Part shown: piece by piece, positions 29,801 to 39,445 of the stretch | Numbering within the stretch: position 1 is the stretch's first letter | Layout of the letters: every line of letters starts with the position of its first letter | Source: Pseudonocardia sp. | GTDB lineage: Bacteria > Actinomycetota > Actinomycetes > Mycobacteriales > Pseudonocardiaceae | Reading direction: 5' to 3' | Length of the DNA: 62,482 nucleotides | NCBI GenBank assembly: GCA_019244295.1 | Contig: JAFASX010000024.1 | Span: forward strand, 1-62,482 | The notes under the pieces: model-generated | Told to the model about the DNA's origin: nothing | Database searches by the model: none | The model's input: only the letters and a program-made list of their open reading frames with translations | Position numbers and translations under genes: made by a program

Positions 29801-29951
29801 CCAACACCTCGTAGTGACTGGAGATAGCGACCCCCATCGCCCGCGGGGCGACCTCCCACAACCGCGCCGAGCCCTCCACATCGGTGAGCAAAAACGTCAC
29901 CGTGCCCACTGGCAGAGCAAAACTCGCCTGCTCCGGACCGTCTTCGCCCAC
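26856..29951 (-). CDS. Class III nucleotide cyclase / NB-ARC-type ATPase / TPR protein
   Basis: A 1031-residue multidomain protein. Residues ~15-185 form a class III adenylate/guanylate cyclase domain (VTFLLTDVEGSARLWE with the first metal Asp, VEQGEGDSVVAAFARASDA with the second, NYFGLAINRCARLRAIAHGG). Residues ~205-500 form an ATPase (FVGRRNELTQIRELL, LTGAGGCGKTRLALQ, VLLVLDNCEHLVEACAAL, PLAIELAAARVRMM). The remainder is TPR-type helical repeats. Mycobacterial relatives often end with a LuxR domain, but this one does not. It is probably a sensor/regulator that links nucleotide signalling to protein or ligand recognition. The whole frame is open and complete. Confidence 0.9.
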   Translation of the reverse strand: MGEDGPEQASFALPVGTVTFLLTDVEGSARLWEVAPRAMGVAISSHYEVLDEAIARHGGVRPVEQGEGDSVVAAFARASDALAAAVDAQRTLHQQTWPEGAALRVRIAVHTGEAQRRDEGNYFGLAINRCARLRAIAHGGQTVISRTTRDLALDRLPEDVALVDLGVHRLRDLGRPEQVFELVHPRLPAKFPPLRSLEAMPTNLPSELSNFVGRRNELTQIRELLGQARLLTLTGAGGCGKTRLALQAAADAIDGYPEGVWWVELARVEDPMLVSAAVIAALELREAPGRPSVDTLVGYLRTRRVLLVLDNCEHLVEACAALVDALLRGCASLTVLATSRAPLGVPGEITWRVPSMAVPAETARESVESLRAFDAVSLFMDRARQVRPNFAITAENAPAVVQICHDLDGIPLAIELAAARVRMMAPEQICRALSDRFRVLTGGARTVMPRQQTLQASLDWSHELLSDAERTLLRRLSVFAGGWTLEAAEQVCSGEDFDRYAVLDLLTALVDKSLVATDEHGPETRYRLSETVRQYSTACLIDAGELDHLRQQHLTYYLALAERAGPQILSAGSGNPILHTVAIELPNLCAALDRTTTTDPSAGLRLMDALTLFWIFTGRYHEGEAAYARALNAAGEEPTMLRGRALAGRGYLGLWGGHEDAPNWSQAALEIGQTWGDAWTQGRALNTLGMLASFGDPAGGRLLLQRGMELATQAGDDWCRIHAAQVLALAWLFQDEFDTARPILDDAYAIATRIGNQTGIALHYYCLGREALIYGQLTQARQLLARSVSIYEQVGAPITNGLAHGFLSHVHLMCGETENAYALASATLKRVQQVGAGTVLGMVQGTLGRAELALGKLAAAREHLHSAVYTDCHGMLYYLCWALAGLGTLERLEGNLQAAYNYGEQALDTARRLGSVWMQAGAERLLARVALAMGNTDDAERYAHDGLVRLQAKGLALDIPECLDTLAAIAITQERFDQAAQRLAVAAAGRQRLGIIRFPPEPEFWASVERTTRDALGDDRHHKACTEGNAA

Positions 29952-30583
29952 CGGGGAATCTCCACCTCCACCGCCGACCCCGCGGGCCGGATGCCCACCA
30001 TCGTCCCACCATCAAGACCAGCCACGCATGCGGATTTCGATGAGCTACAATCCGCTACTTGTCCGCTGCTAGAGCAACACACCAAGAACTGAAATACCTT
30101 GAAAACCGATCACAACCCGAAGAAACCCTTAGCCGCGCGGCCGGTCGAACGCGACGAAGACGCCGAAGGCGTCTGGTCCCGCGTCAAGCGCAGCCTGGGC
30201 CGGCAGGGCACCAACCGCGCGCCGGGGCGGCTCGTCATCCCGGCTCTGGGGCCGTGGCAGCTAGCCAATTGTGCTGGTCCTCGTGGACACAGCGGGCCCG
30301 TGAGGCGTTCTTGTGGCGGGTCTACGGCGGCGCGAAGCTGATCTAGGGCGGAGCTACGCTGCCTATGACCGCCACCATCAGGAGGTCTGTGGGTATGGTC
30401 GTCAAGCGCCGTTCCCTTGCCGGAGCCCGCGGGGCTGGGGAAGGATCATCACCAGGAGACGGCGCCGCTCGCTTCACCTCACGAAACTCACACTCCAACG
30501 CCGCGATCCGCGCGTCTTTCTCCGCGTCCGAGCCCTCCACCAGCTCACAGTGGGCCGTTTGCCCTTGTCGTCCTTTTCCCCGG
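29952..30583. other. ~630 bp without a confident gene
   Basis: Two overlapping + strand frames at 30059-30346 share a mid-region with a broken look: one reads SRVKRSLGRQGTNRAPGRLV, and the other ends LCWSSWTQRAREAFLWRVYG. This is as if one small gene had a frameshift near 30260. The family was not recognised. Nothing else is convincing. Confidence 0.35.
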
Positions 30584-30853
30584 TCAACGATGCGTCACCT
30601 CCTCCTCAAGCCCGGCGTTTGCCAGCAGGTGCCGCAGGTCGATAAGTAGCTGCACGTCGACGTCTTTTCCGTGGGGCGGGCTGAGCACCATCGTCTCGTC
30701 CCCGAGGGTGACCCTCAGCTTGCCGTTTGGCTCCTCGACCGTCGTCGCCACGGCGTCAAGCAATGAGCGCACCTGACGCCATTCCACGTTGGCGCTGGCT
30801 GGATGAGCAAAAATGTGCGCAAGCGTGCCCTTATGATGGTTGCTGAGCTGCAT
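30584..30853 (-). CDS. HicA-like small protein
   Basis: An 89-residue protein MQLSNHHKGTLAHIFAHPAS, followed by VEWRQVRSLLDAVATTVEE and PPHGKDVDVQLLIDLRHLL. This is a widespread actinobacterial small protein whose pattern (VEWRQVRSLLDAVG, then the H of PPHGK) recalls the double-stranded RNA-binding fold of HicA-type mRNA interferases. No HicB antitoxin is visible next to it, and many family members appear to be solitary. RNase activity is an inference. ATG 30853 overlaps nothing, and its upstream region to 31487 holds no identified gene. Confidence 0.6.
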   Translation of the reverse strand: MQLSNHHKGTLAHIFAHPASANVEWRQVRSLLDAVATTVEEPNGKLRVTLGDETMVLSPPHGKDVDVQLLIDLRHLLANAGLEEEVTHR

Positions 30854-31487
30854 ATTACGCCCTTCGGTTGGTAGGCATCAGTTCCGCCATACAAGTTCGT
30901 TCTTCGACTCGAAGTCCTCGTACGCCTTGCGAGGCCGCGAGCATCCGCGCCGATGTCTCCAGCAGCGCCTGGGCGCGCGGGATATCGACCTTTTCGACGC
31001 AGACGCACGACGAGGCCGTCGAGCATGCGGCGGCGGATCTCTCTGGTCTGATGGCGGGCGTCGGTCTTTGGATACTCGGTGCGCGCCGTGAGCCCTCCTG
31101 CCAAGACGCGGCTTCTGGTCTCCGATGTCGAGATGATAACCGACAGCGCTCTCGTCGTCATCCAGGCGAGCGTCCGGCTCATCTACCTGTCAGAGCCGCA
31201 AAGTCACCGGTCAACCCCAAGCGTGGAGCAAGGAAAGCGTGTCTCCCGTTGCTGCACGGCGCTTGCCGCCGACGTGATGGCGCACAGCTCGATCGGCTCG
31301 CCGATGCTCCAGGCTCGCGTGCCACTCGTCTTAACCTTCCAGACGAACTATGGTTCGACGTGTCGATGACGCACAAAGACATTCGCCTGGCTTTGACGGC
31401 CGCGCGTGAGCGGCGCGTCCGACTGCCGCGCCGCACTCACCTGTCCCAGGCGAGCCCTAACAAGCAGTCAAAAAGAGGAGACGACTC
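30854..31487. other. ~630 bp without a confident gene
   Basis: The - strand encodes stretches such as RKAYEDFESKNELVWRN followed by a stop just upstream of the HicA-like gene, and a frame REIRRRMLDGLVVRLRRKGR (about 31000-31060). They are in different frames, so this may be a frameshifted small DNA-binding or antitoxin-like gene. I cannot identify it. The promoter of the malic enzyme should lie near 31400-31480. Confidence 0.35.
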
Positions 31488-33169
31488 ATGCCTACCAAGA
31501 TTATTACCAGTTCTTTGCCTCGCGGACGGGATTTGCTGAGGGATCCGCGCTACAACCGGGGCACCGCGTTTACCGTCGAGGAGCGGTCGGCGCTGGGCCT
31601 GCACGGCCTGCTTCCACCCGCCGTGCAATCTATTGAACAGCAGCTGGCGCGCGCGTATGAGCAGTACCGAGCCCAACCCGACGACCTGGCGCGCAACACC
31701 TTCCTGGCGGCGCTGCATGATCGCAATGAGGTGCTGTACTACCGGCTGCTCGAAGACCACCTCAAGGAAATGCTCCCGGTGGTCTATGACCCCGTGGTGG
31801 CCCAAGCGATCGAGCGCTACAGCCACGAATACCGCCGACCTAACGGTGTCTATTTGTCAATAGACGATATCGAGGGTGTAGAAAACGCCTTCCGCAACTA
31901 CGGGCTGGGCCCTGAGGACGTCGATCTGATTGTGGCCACTGATGCTGAAGAAATCTTGGGCATTGGGGACTGGGGCACTAATGGGATGGGGATCTCAATC
32001 GGCAAGCTGGCCGTGTACACCGCCGCCGCGGGCATCCACCCGGATCGCGTCATTCCGGTCATGCTCGACGTAGGGACCGACCGGACCTCGCTGCTCAACG
32101 ATCCGTTGTATGTGGGTAACCGGCATGGCCGGGTCCGCGGCCAGCGTTATGACGCCCTGATAGCGGCCTACATCGACTGCGCCAGTCGGATGTTCCCGCA
32201 TGCGTTGTTGCACTGTGAGGATTTCGGTCCGTCCAACGCCCGGCGGATCCTGAACGAGTACCGCAACAAAGTCCGCATCTTCAACGATGACATGCAAGGC
32301 ACCGGCGCGATCACCTTAGCGGCCGCGCTGGCCGGCATGCGGGTAGCCGAAACCCGACCCAGCCAGCAGCGTGTGGTGATCTTCGGCGCGGGCACCGCGG
32401 GGGTTGGGATCGCCGACCAGATCCGGGTAGTCATGATCCGCGACGGGCTTAGCGAGCAGGAGGCGACCCGGCGTTTTTGGTGTGTCGACAAGCAAGGCCT
32501 GCTGTTGGATGACATGGACGACCTGCGCGATTTCCAGACGCCCTACGCCCGGCCCCACTCGGAAGTCACCGGCTGGACCACCGACACCCAAGGCCACATC
32601 GAGCTGGCCGAAGTCGTCACCCAGGTCCATCCCACCATCATCGTGGGCACCTCCACCGTAAGCGGCGCGTTCACCGAGCCGATCCTGCGAGAAATGGCCG
32701 AACACGTCCACCGACCGATGATCTTCCCGCTGTCCAACCCCACAGAGCGCATCGAGGCAGTGCCCCACGACGTGATCATCTGGACCGGCGGACGTGGCCT
32801 GGTCGCCACCGGCACCCCCTGGGACCCGGTCTCCTACCAGGGCACCGAATATGCCATTGGCCAAGCCAACAACGCGCTGGTCTACCCCGGCATCGGCCTG
32901 GGCACCATCGTCTCCCGGGCCAGCCATGTCACCGACGGCATGCTGCTAGCCGCCGCCGAAGCCATCGCCGGGCTGGTCGATGTCCGCCAACCCGGCGCGG
33001 GACTCCTGCCCGCGGTGCCCAACCTGCGGTCCACTTCCGCCACCGTCGCGGTCGCCGTCGCTAAGCAAGCCACACAAGACGGCGTCGCCCAGGCCCAGCT
33101 GGCCGACCCGACGCAAGCCGTACAGCAGGCGATGTGGCATGCCGACTATCCCAGTCTTGAGGTGTCGTC

Positions 33170-33173
<4 letters not shown>
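31488..33173 (+). CDS. NAD-type malic enzyme (malate dehydrogenase, decarboxylating)
   Basis: A 561-residue enzyme converting malate to pyruvate and CO2 with NAD(P)+. Motifs in order: FTVEERSALGLHGLLPP, LYYRLLEDHLKEMLPVVYDP, the catalytic region MGISIGKLAVYTAAAGI (Lys), FNDDMQGTGAITLAAAL (metal Asp) and the Rossmann motif VVIFGAGTAGVGIA, then PIFPLSNPT-type binding (MIFPLSNPTERIEAV). The size matches the large malic-enzyme class. AGAGGAGACGACTC precedes ATG 31488. Its stop overlaps the fumarase start (ATGA), so malate use and production are co-translated. Confidence 0.94.
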
Positions 33174-34639
<1,466 letters not shown>

Positions 34640-34724
34640 GGGGTCACGTTGGCACGGTTTGGGCTGCTGGGGTTGGGGTAGGTGGTCCGAGAATGCATCG
34701 CCGTCGCAGGGGAGGTCCGTTGGG

Positions 34725-36539
34725 ATGGCCAAGGTCGCCGATTATGTCCTGCATCGCCTCACCGAGTGGGGCATCCACCGCATCTTCGGCTATCCCGGGG
34801 ATGGCATCAATGGTTTCCTTGGCGCGCTGGATCGGGCCAAGGGTGATCCGGAGATCATCCAGCCGCGACACGAGGAGATGGGCGCGTTCATGGCCACCGC
34901 CCATGCCAAGTTCACCGGGAACATTGGCTGCTGCATGGCAACCTCGGGTGGTGGAGCGATCCACTTGCTCAACGGCTTGTATGACGCCAAGTTGGATCAC
35001 CAGCCAGTGGTGGCCATCGTCGGGCAGCAAAAGCGCATCTCGCTGGGCGCCGCGTACCAGCAGGAGATTAACCCCGCGCTGCTGTTCCGGGATGTGTCTG
35101 AGTTCGTGGAGATCTGCATGCATCCGGCGCAGGCTCGCCAGCTCATCGACCGCGCGTGCAAGGTGGCGCTGTCCCGGTGTGGAGTGGCCACCATCATCTT
35201 CCCCGAGGACGTGCAGGAGGAGCAGGCGCAGCCGTCGCCGCCCCGGATGCACGGCGCGGTGTACACCAGCGTGGGGTACGTCAAGCCGCGGGTGATCCCG
35301 CGAGACGCCGAGCTGCGCAAGGCCGCTGAAATCCTCAACGAGGGCCAGCGGGTCGCCATGCTCGTCGGGCAGGGTGCCGCGGAAGCGACCGACGAGGTCG
35401 TGGAGGCCGCCGAGCTACTGGGTGCGGGCGTGGCGAAGGCGCTGTTGGGGCGCCAGGTGCTACCTGATGACCTGCCGTACGTGACCGGACCGATCGGCTT
35501 GCTGGGCTCGACGGCCAGCTACGAGCTGATGATGGGGGCCGACACGCTGTTCATGGTCGGCACCAGCTTTCCCTACGCCGAGTGGCTGCCCGAGGAGGGC
35601 CAGTGCAAGGCCGTCGAGATCGACATCGACGGCGCGATGATCGGTGTGCGCTATCCCATCCAGGCGACCCTGATCGGCGACTCGAAAGAAACCCTAAAAG
35701 CGCTGATCCCCCTGCTCGAGCGCAAGGAGGACCGGTCATGGCGGGAGAAGATCGAAAGCGAGGTCCGGGAGTGGTGGCGGGTGCTCGACGACCGCGCCCA
35801 CGAGGCGGCCGACCCGATCAACCCGGAGTTGGTCGCTCACGAGCTGTCGCCGCGGCTGCCGGATGACGTCATCTTGACTGCGGACTCGGGCTCGGGCACC
35901 AACTGGTGGGCCCAACACCTGCGGCTGCGCCAGGGCATGCAGGCGTCGCTGTCGGGCACGCTGGCCACAATGGGTCCCGGCACCCCGTACGCGATCAGCG
36001 CGAAGTTCGCCTACCCGGACCGTCCGGTGATTGCCTTCGTCGGCGATGGGGCGTTCCAGATGAACGGGATGGCGGAGCTGATCACCGTCAAGCGCTACTG
36101 GGAACGGTGGCGCAACAGCAACCGCACGCTGGTGTTCTGCGTGTTTAACAACCAGGACCTCAACCAGGTCACCTGGGAGCAGCGGGCCGAAGCCGGCGAC
36201 CCGAAGTTTCCGGGCACGCAGTGGATTCCGGACGTGCCCTATGCCGAGTTCGCCAAGCTGCTCGGCTTCACCGGCATCAAGGTCGATGACCCCAAGCAGG
36301 TGGGCAAAGCCTGGGATGAGGCGCTAGCCGCCGACCGGCCGTGCGTGCTGGAAGTGGTCGTCGACCCGGAGATACCGCCGATCCCGCCGCACATCAAAAA
36401 GGAGCTGGGCAAGAAGGCGGCCACCGCGATGATCAAGGGTGATCCCGAGGAGATCGGGGTGATCACCAAGGGCGTGCGACAGAAGATGCATGAGTTCACC
36501 GAATCGATCAAGTCGAAACTGCTCGACGGTGACAACTGA
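34725..36539 (+). CDS. Thiamine-pyrophosphate-dependent oxidase/decarboxylase (PoxB/acetolactate synthase-like)
   Basis: A 604-residue TPP enzyme with three domains: pyrimidine-binding (FGYPGDGINGFLGAL, RHEEMGAFMATAHAKFTG with the catalytic Glu), a central domain and the PP-binding domain (VIAFVGDGAFQMNGMAELI, then FNNQDLNQVTWEQR: GDG...NN motif). It resembles stand-alone "TPP-requiring enzymes" related to pyruvate:quinone oxidase, so pyruvate made by malic enzyme is a plausible substrate (inference). GGGGAGGTCC precedes ATG 34725; upstream in-frame codons to 34566 are antisense/overlap fumarase and are not used. It lies 85 bp after fumC, likely the same transcript. Confidence 0.9.
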   Translation: MAKVADYVLHRLTEWGIHRIFGYPGDGINGFLGALDRAKGDPEIIQPRHEEMGAFMATAHAKFTGNIGCCMATSGGGAIHLLNGLYDAKLDHQPVVAIVGQQKRISLGAAYQQEINPALLFRDVSEFVEICMHPAQARQLIDRACKVALSRCGVATIIFPEDVQEEQAQPSPPRMHGAVYTSVGYVKPRVIPRDAELRKAAEILNEGQRVAMLVGQGAAEATDEVVEAAELLGAGVAKALLGRQVLPDDLPYVTGPIGLLGSTASYELMMGADTLFMVGTSFPYAEWLPEEGQCKAVEIDIDGAMIGVRYPIQATLIGDSKETLKALIPLLERKEDRSWREKIESEVREWWRVLDDRAHEAADPINPELVAHELSPRLPDDVILTADSGSGTNWWAQHLRLRQGMQASLSGTLATMGPGTPYAISAKFAYPDRPVIAFVGDGAFQMNGMAELITVKRYWERWRNSNRTLVFCVFNNQDLNQVTWEQRAEAGDPKFPGTQWIPDVPYAEFAKLLGFTGIKVDDPKQVGKAWDEALAADRPCVLEVVVDPEIPPIPPHIKKELGKKAATAMIKGDPEEIGVITKGVRQKMHEFTESIKSKLLDGDN

Positions 36540-36720
36540 TGGCAGTGGCGCACCAGGTAACCGGCGCTACCGGGCCCCGGTGCTGTCCCGCGGTGGGGGG
36601 ACCAGCCTGTCTGGGGAGACGGTCAACAACGCTGCCCACCGCGCGGCGCGGATCGGGATCCCGGCAGCCGCTGCTGTCGCCACCGCTGCGCTGGTCACGG
36701 TCTGGCTCGCCCGCCGCTGA
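36540..36720 (+). pseudogene. FAD-oxidase/membrane-protein debris
   Basis: The frame running 36490-36720 contains RYRAPVLSRGGGTSLSGETV, the P-loop of FAD-linked oxidases of the glycolate-oxidase type, followed abruptly by IPAAAAVATAALVTVWLARR, a single membrane helix end. Only ~60 codons exist, without a start. It is a deletion relic sitting between the TPP enzyme and the lipoprotein. Confidence 0.55.
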
Positions 36721-36727
36721 GTGAAGG

Positions 36728-37792
36728 ATGCACATGGCACGGCTACTTCGGGGTGTACGGCGGGTGATTGTGCTCGCTATCGGGGCGGTGTCCCTCCTGG
36801 TCGGATGCTCGACAGGAGGGAACGCGCCCCATCCTCCGGCCTCAATTACCGCCCCGCGGATCAGCGTGCCAGTACACGAGCCGCAATGGTCCGAGCACGG
36901 GAAAGCGCTGTTCGCGCTGACCGACGATCGGCGGATCGCGAAGATCGACCCCTCGGCGGGATCCGGCCCACCGGCCACGGCACGGACCACGCTATCGGCG
37001 CCGTTCCCCGACATCGGGGAGGACCTCGTCACCGGGATCACTCAAGGCGTGGTATACGTGCCCCAACCCCACCTTGGCCGTATTGCTCTGCTCAGCGACA
37101 CTGACTTGCGCCAGGTGGGGACCCTGCACGCCGGGCCGTCACCGTCCTACCTGTCGCTGGACGCTGGCTCCGATCACCTGCTCGCGCTGTCCGAAGACCG
37201 TACCAGCGTGACCCCGGTGGACCTGCACACCGACAACGCCTTGCCGACCGAGGACATCCACGCACAGCCACCAGCCGAAATCGACGGCGCCGCACGAGGC
37301 CGGCGCATCGACTACCACCTGGCCGGCCCGGACGGCATCACCCACTATCAAGGCGACCCTGGCGCGGTGGACGTCGACGGCACGATCGGGATCCCCGCCG
37401 AAAAGACCACCGATGACCTGACCAAATCCTCTCGCCTATATGTCGCGGAGAAGGGCACCGACCGGCTATTTGCTGTCGATACCAAGCCTTCGCTCCACGG
37501 CCTGCGGATCGTCGCGCAAACTAATTTGACTGAACCGGTTCGCTACCTCGGCGTGGATGACACCCGGCTTTATGCGGCGACCGAACATACCCTGGTGGTA
37601 TTCAAAACCAACAGTTTCGAAGGCTACCCGAATCACACATTCCCGATCCTCTCCACAATCGACTTTCGAAGCGCGCTACCAGCCCAAGCGCGTAACGCAG
37701 AGTTGTCCGGCCTAGCGGTAGGCCCTGACCAGGTCTACTTGGCGCTGAAAGACCAGCCCTACCTCGTCAGCATCACCAAACCAGAGATCTGA
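36728..37792 (+). CDS. Lipoprotein with beta-propeller-like repeats
   Basis: A 354-residue secreted lipoprotein: a basic N-terminus, then VIVLAIGAVSLLVGCSTGG, a lipobox (LLVGC) with Cys ~31 as the lipidated residue. The mature part has repeated blocks of the sort seen in YncE-like propellers (GKALFALTDDRRIAKIDP, GSDHLLALSEDRTSVTPVDL, SRLYVAEKGTDRLFAVDT, DDTRLYAATEHTLVVFKT). It probably acts at the outer face of the membrane, with an unknown ligand. ATG 36734 (MARLL) is an alternative start. The following gene starts 1 bp after its stop. Confidence 0.8.
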   Translation: MHMARLLRGVRRVIVLAIGAVSLLVGCSTGGNAPHPPASITAPRISVPVHEPQWSEHGKALFALTDDRRIAKIDPSAGSGPPATARTTLSAPFPDIGEDLVTGITQGVVYVPQPHLGRIALLSDTDLRQVGTLHAGPSPSYLSLDAGSDHLLALSEDRTSVTPVDLHTDNALPTEDIHAQPPAEIDGAARGRRIDYHLAGPDGITHYQGDPGAVDVDGTIGIPAEKTTDDLTKSSRLYVAEKGTDRLFAVDTKPSLHGLRIVAQTNLTEPVRYLGVDDTRLYAATEHTLVVFKTNSFEGYPNHTFPILSTIDFRSALPAQARNAELSGLAVGPDQVYLALKDQPYLVSITKPEI

Positions 37793-37793
37793 G

Positions 37794-38126
37794 ATGAGCC
37801 AGGAACTAACCAGCGGCCGGGCGGTCAGTATCGACGCCGACCTCGATTTGCTCTTTGATCAAGTCAAGCAACTACTGGAGCTCGCGTGCGATCCAGACAA
37901 GGCGCACGACAGCGCGCGGGTCTACGACTTCAGCATCCGATGGGGCACCTTTCTGCGCGGACGGCTGGAGCGTCTGGCCTACTACCACAACCGTGCCGCG
38001 CTCAGCGCCGACGAACAGGCTCGCTACCAGGCTCTTCGCACTGAGCTGCGGCGGGCACTGCCGCTGGTCGAGCAGTTGGGTCTGGCCCGCCCGAATGTGG
38101 CTCTCGACGACTCCAGCCGCCGGTAA
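37794..38126 (+). CDS. Small conserved-looking protein of unknown function
   Basis: A 110-residue protein, acidic and largely helical (LDLLFDQVKQLLELACDPDK, FSIRWGTFLRGRLERLAYY, DEQARYQALRTELRRAL). No signal peptide or known motif. It starts at ATG 37794 directly after the lipoprotein stop, so the two are probably one operon. Codon use is ordinary for the window. Confidence 0.65.
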   Translation: MSQELTSGRAVSIDADLDLLFDQVKQLLELACDPDKAHDSARVYDFSIRWGTFLRGRLERLAYYHNRAALSADEQARYQALRTELRRALPLVEQLGLARPNVALDDSSRR

Positions 38127-38260
38127 TCAGTCTCCAGAGTGCGTTTTTGCGGGCATTGTTAGTGTGGGAAGCGGTCTAGGTGGGTATTCCGGTTTCGTGC
38201 CATGCCTGATCGGTTCTCGTGGGCGTGGCTGTCCAGTGTCGACCGGAGGGACCCTGTCTG

Positions 38261-39064
38261 ATGTTTTTGCACAACCCAAAAATGATGTATACCGTGCGGG
38301 TTGACCAGCCGAATCCTGCTTTCGCGAAGATGCTGTTGGAGCAGTTTGGCGGCCCTAACGGTGAACTTGCCGCGGCGATGCGCTACTTCACCCAGGGCTG
38401 GAACGAGCCCAACGGTCCGCGCCGCAGCATGTTGCTCGATATCGCCACCGAGGAGCTGTCCCACCTGGAGATGGTCGCCCAGACGCTATCTATGCTGCTT
38501 AAGGGATCCCCCTCTCAGCTTGTTGATCAGGTTGAAGGCTCTTATCTCGGTGAGTTGCTGGACGGCAAGATGCCTGACTACCTCACGCTGGCGCTAAACA
38601 GTGGACCGAACGTGTTAGGGGGCGGAGGTCCGCGACTGACCGACTCGATGGGTAACCCGTGGACTGCTGCCTACATCGATACGCTCGGCCAGCCAGTGGC
38701 TGACCTGCACTCCGACATTGCCGCCGAGGCCCGCGCGAAGATCGTTTATGAGCGGTTGATCAAGCAGTGTGACGATTCCGGCTGCAAAGACACTTTGATC
38801 TTTCTGATGACCCGGGAGATCGCTCACCAGAAGATGTTCCAGGCCGCGCTGGACGCGATCGTGAAGAATTTCCCGCCCGGTACCCTGCAGGGCAACCAGG
38901 CACTCGGCCACGCTTACATCGCGGACTCGGGTGACTTCAGAGGTGACGGTAAGGCTGATGGCTTCGAGCTATCTCAAGCTAACAGTAATTGGGGTTTCGA
39001 ACTCGATACCAATCCGGTCCGTCACGCCGCTGAGCAACAGGTTGGACCTTCACCGGCAGCCTAG
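38261..39064 (+). CDS. Manganese catalase
   Basis: A 267-residue non-haem catalase that decomposes hydrogen peroxide with a dimanganese centre. The four-helix bundle ligands are visible: Glu in GGPNGELAAAMRYFTQGW, E-x-x-H in ATEELSHLEMVAQTLSM, Glu in DIAAEARAKIVYERLI and E-x-x-H in MTREIAHQKMFQAALD. The C-terminus is short but complete for this group. GGAGGGACC lies ~13 bp before ATG 38261. It is transcribed towards the - strand genes, with a hairpin between them. Confidence 0.94.
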   Translation: MFLHNPKMMYTVRVDQPNPAFAKMLLEQFGGPNGELAAAMRYFTQGWNEPNGPRRSMLLDIATEELSHLEMVAQTLSMLLKGSPSQLVDQVEGSYLGELLDGKMPDYLTLALNSGPNVLGGGGPRLTDSMGNPWTAAYIDTLGQPVADLHSDIAAEARAKIVYERLIKQCDDSGCKDTLIFLMTREIAHQKMFQAALDAIVKNFPPGTLQGNQALGHAYIADSGDFRGDGKADGFELSQANSNWGFELDTNPVRHAAEQQVGPSPAA

Positions 39065-39111
39065 CTAGAACGAGAACGAGTCCGTTCAGCGAGGCCGGTG
39101 GGGAACAGCGT

Positions 39112-39141
39112 GTGGGGGTGCCAGGAAACCGGCACTCCCAC
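39112..39141. terminator. Bidirectional terminator hairpin between convergent genes
   Basis: GTGGGGGTGCC (39112-39122) pairs with GGCACTCCCAC (39131-39141) across an 8-nt loop, with one G.T pair. It lies between the Mn-catalase stop (39064, +) and the Zn-ribbon protein stop (39176, -). No long T run is seen. Confidence 0.6.
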
Positions 39142-39175
39142 GTGCCCGGCTAGCCGGCTAGGGTGTTGCTCCCAG

Positions 39176-39445
39176 CTAGGTGTTGAGCAACTCGGATCTG
39201 GACAGCCTGATTCCGGTGCGTGGCGCCAGGCAGGTAGGGTTGGTACAGGTTAACCCAACCATGTAGGCATCGGAGTCCTCGCTGCGGAACAGGAACCCCA
39301 GGTATAGGGCGTCTCCCACGCTGAACTGTTTGCCACCACAGTGCGGACAGGTTTCCTTCCTGTGACGAATCTGGTCTAGGATCCGGTTTTTGTGCTCGTC
39401 GGTCAGCACGATAATTTCCTGCCGGCGAGTGTCGGTAGCGCTCAT
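39176..39445 (-). CDS. Small CxxC zinc-ribbon-like protein
   Basis: An 89-residue protein with ETCPHCGGKQFSVGDALYLG and GLTCTNPTCLAPRTGIRL: two Cys pairs that could form a zinc ribbon or hold a metal. Its ATG overlaps the stop of the Mo/cytochrome b561 gene (39442-39445), so it is made together with that oxidoreductase. It could be an assembly or electron-transfer helper (inference). The family was not identified. Confidence 0.72.
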   Translation of the reverse strand: MSATDTRRQEIIVLTDEHKNRILDQIRHRKETCPHCGGKQFSVGDALYLGFLFRSEDSDAYMVGLTCTNPTCLAPRTGIRLSRSELLNT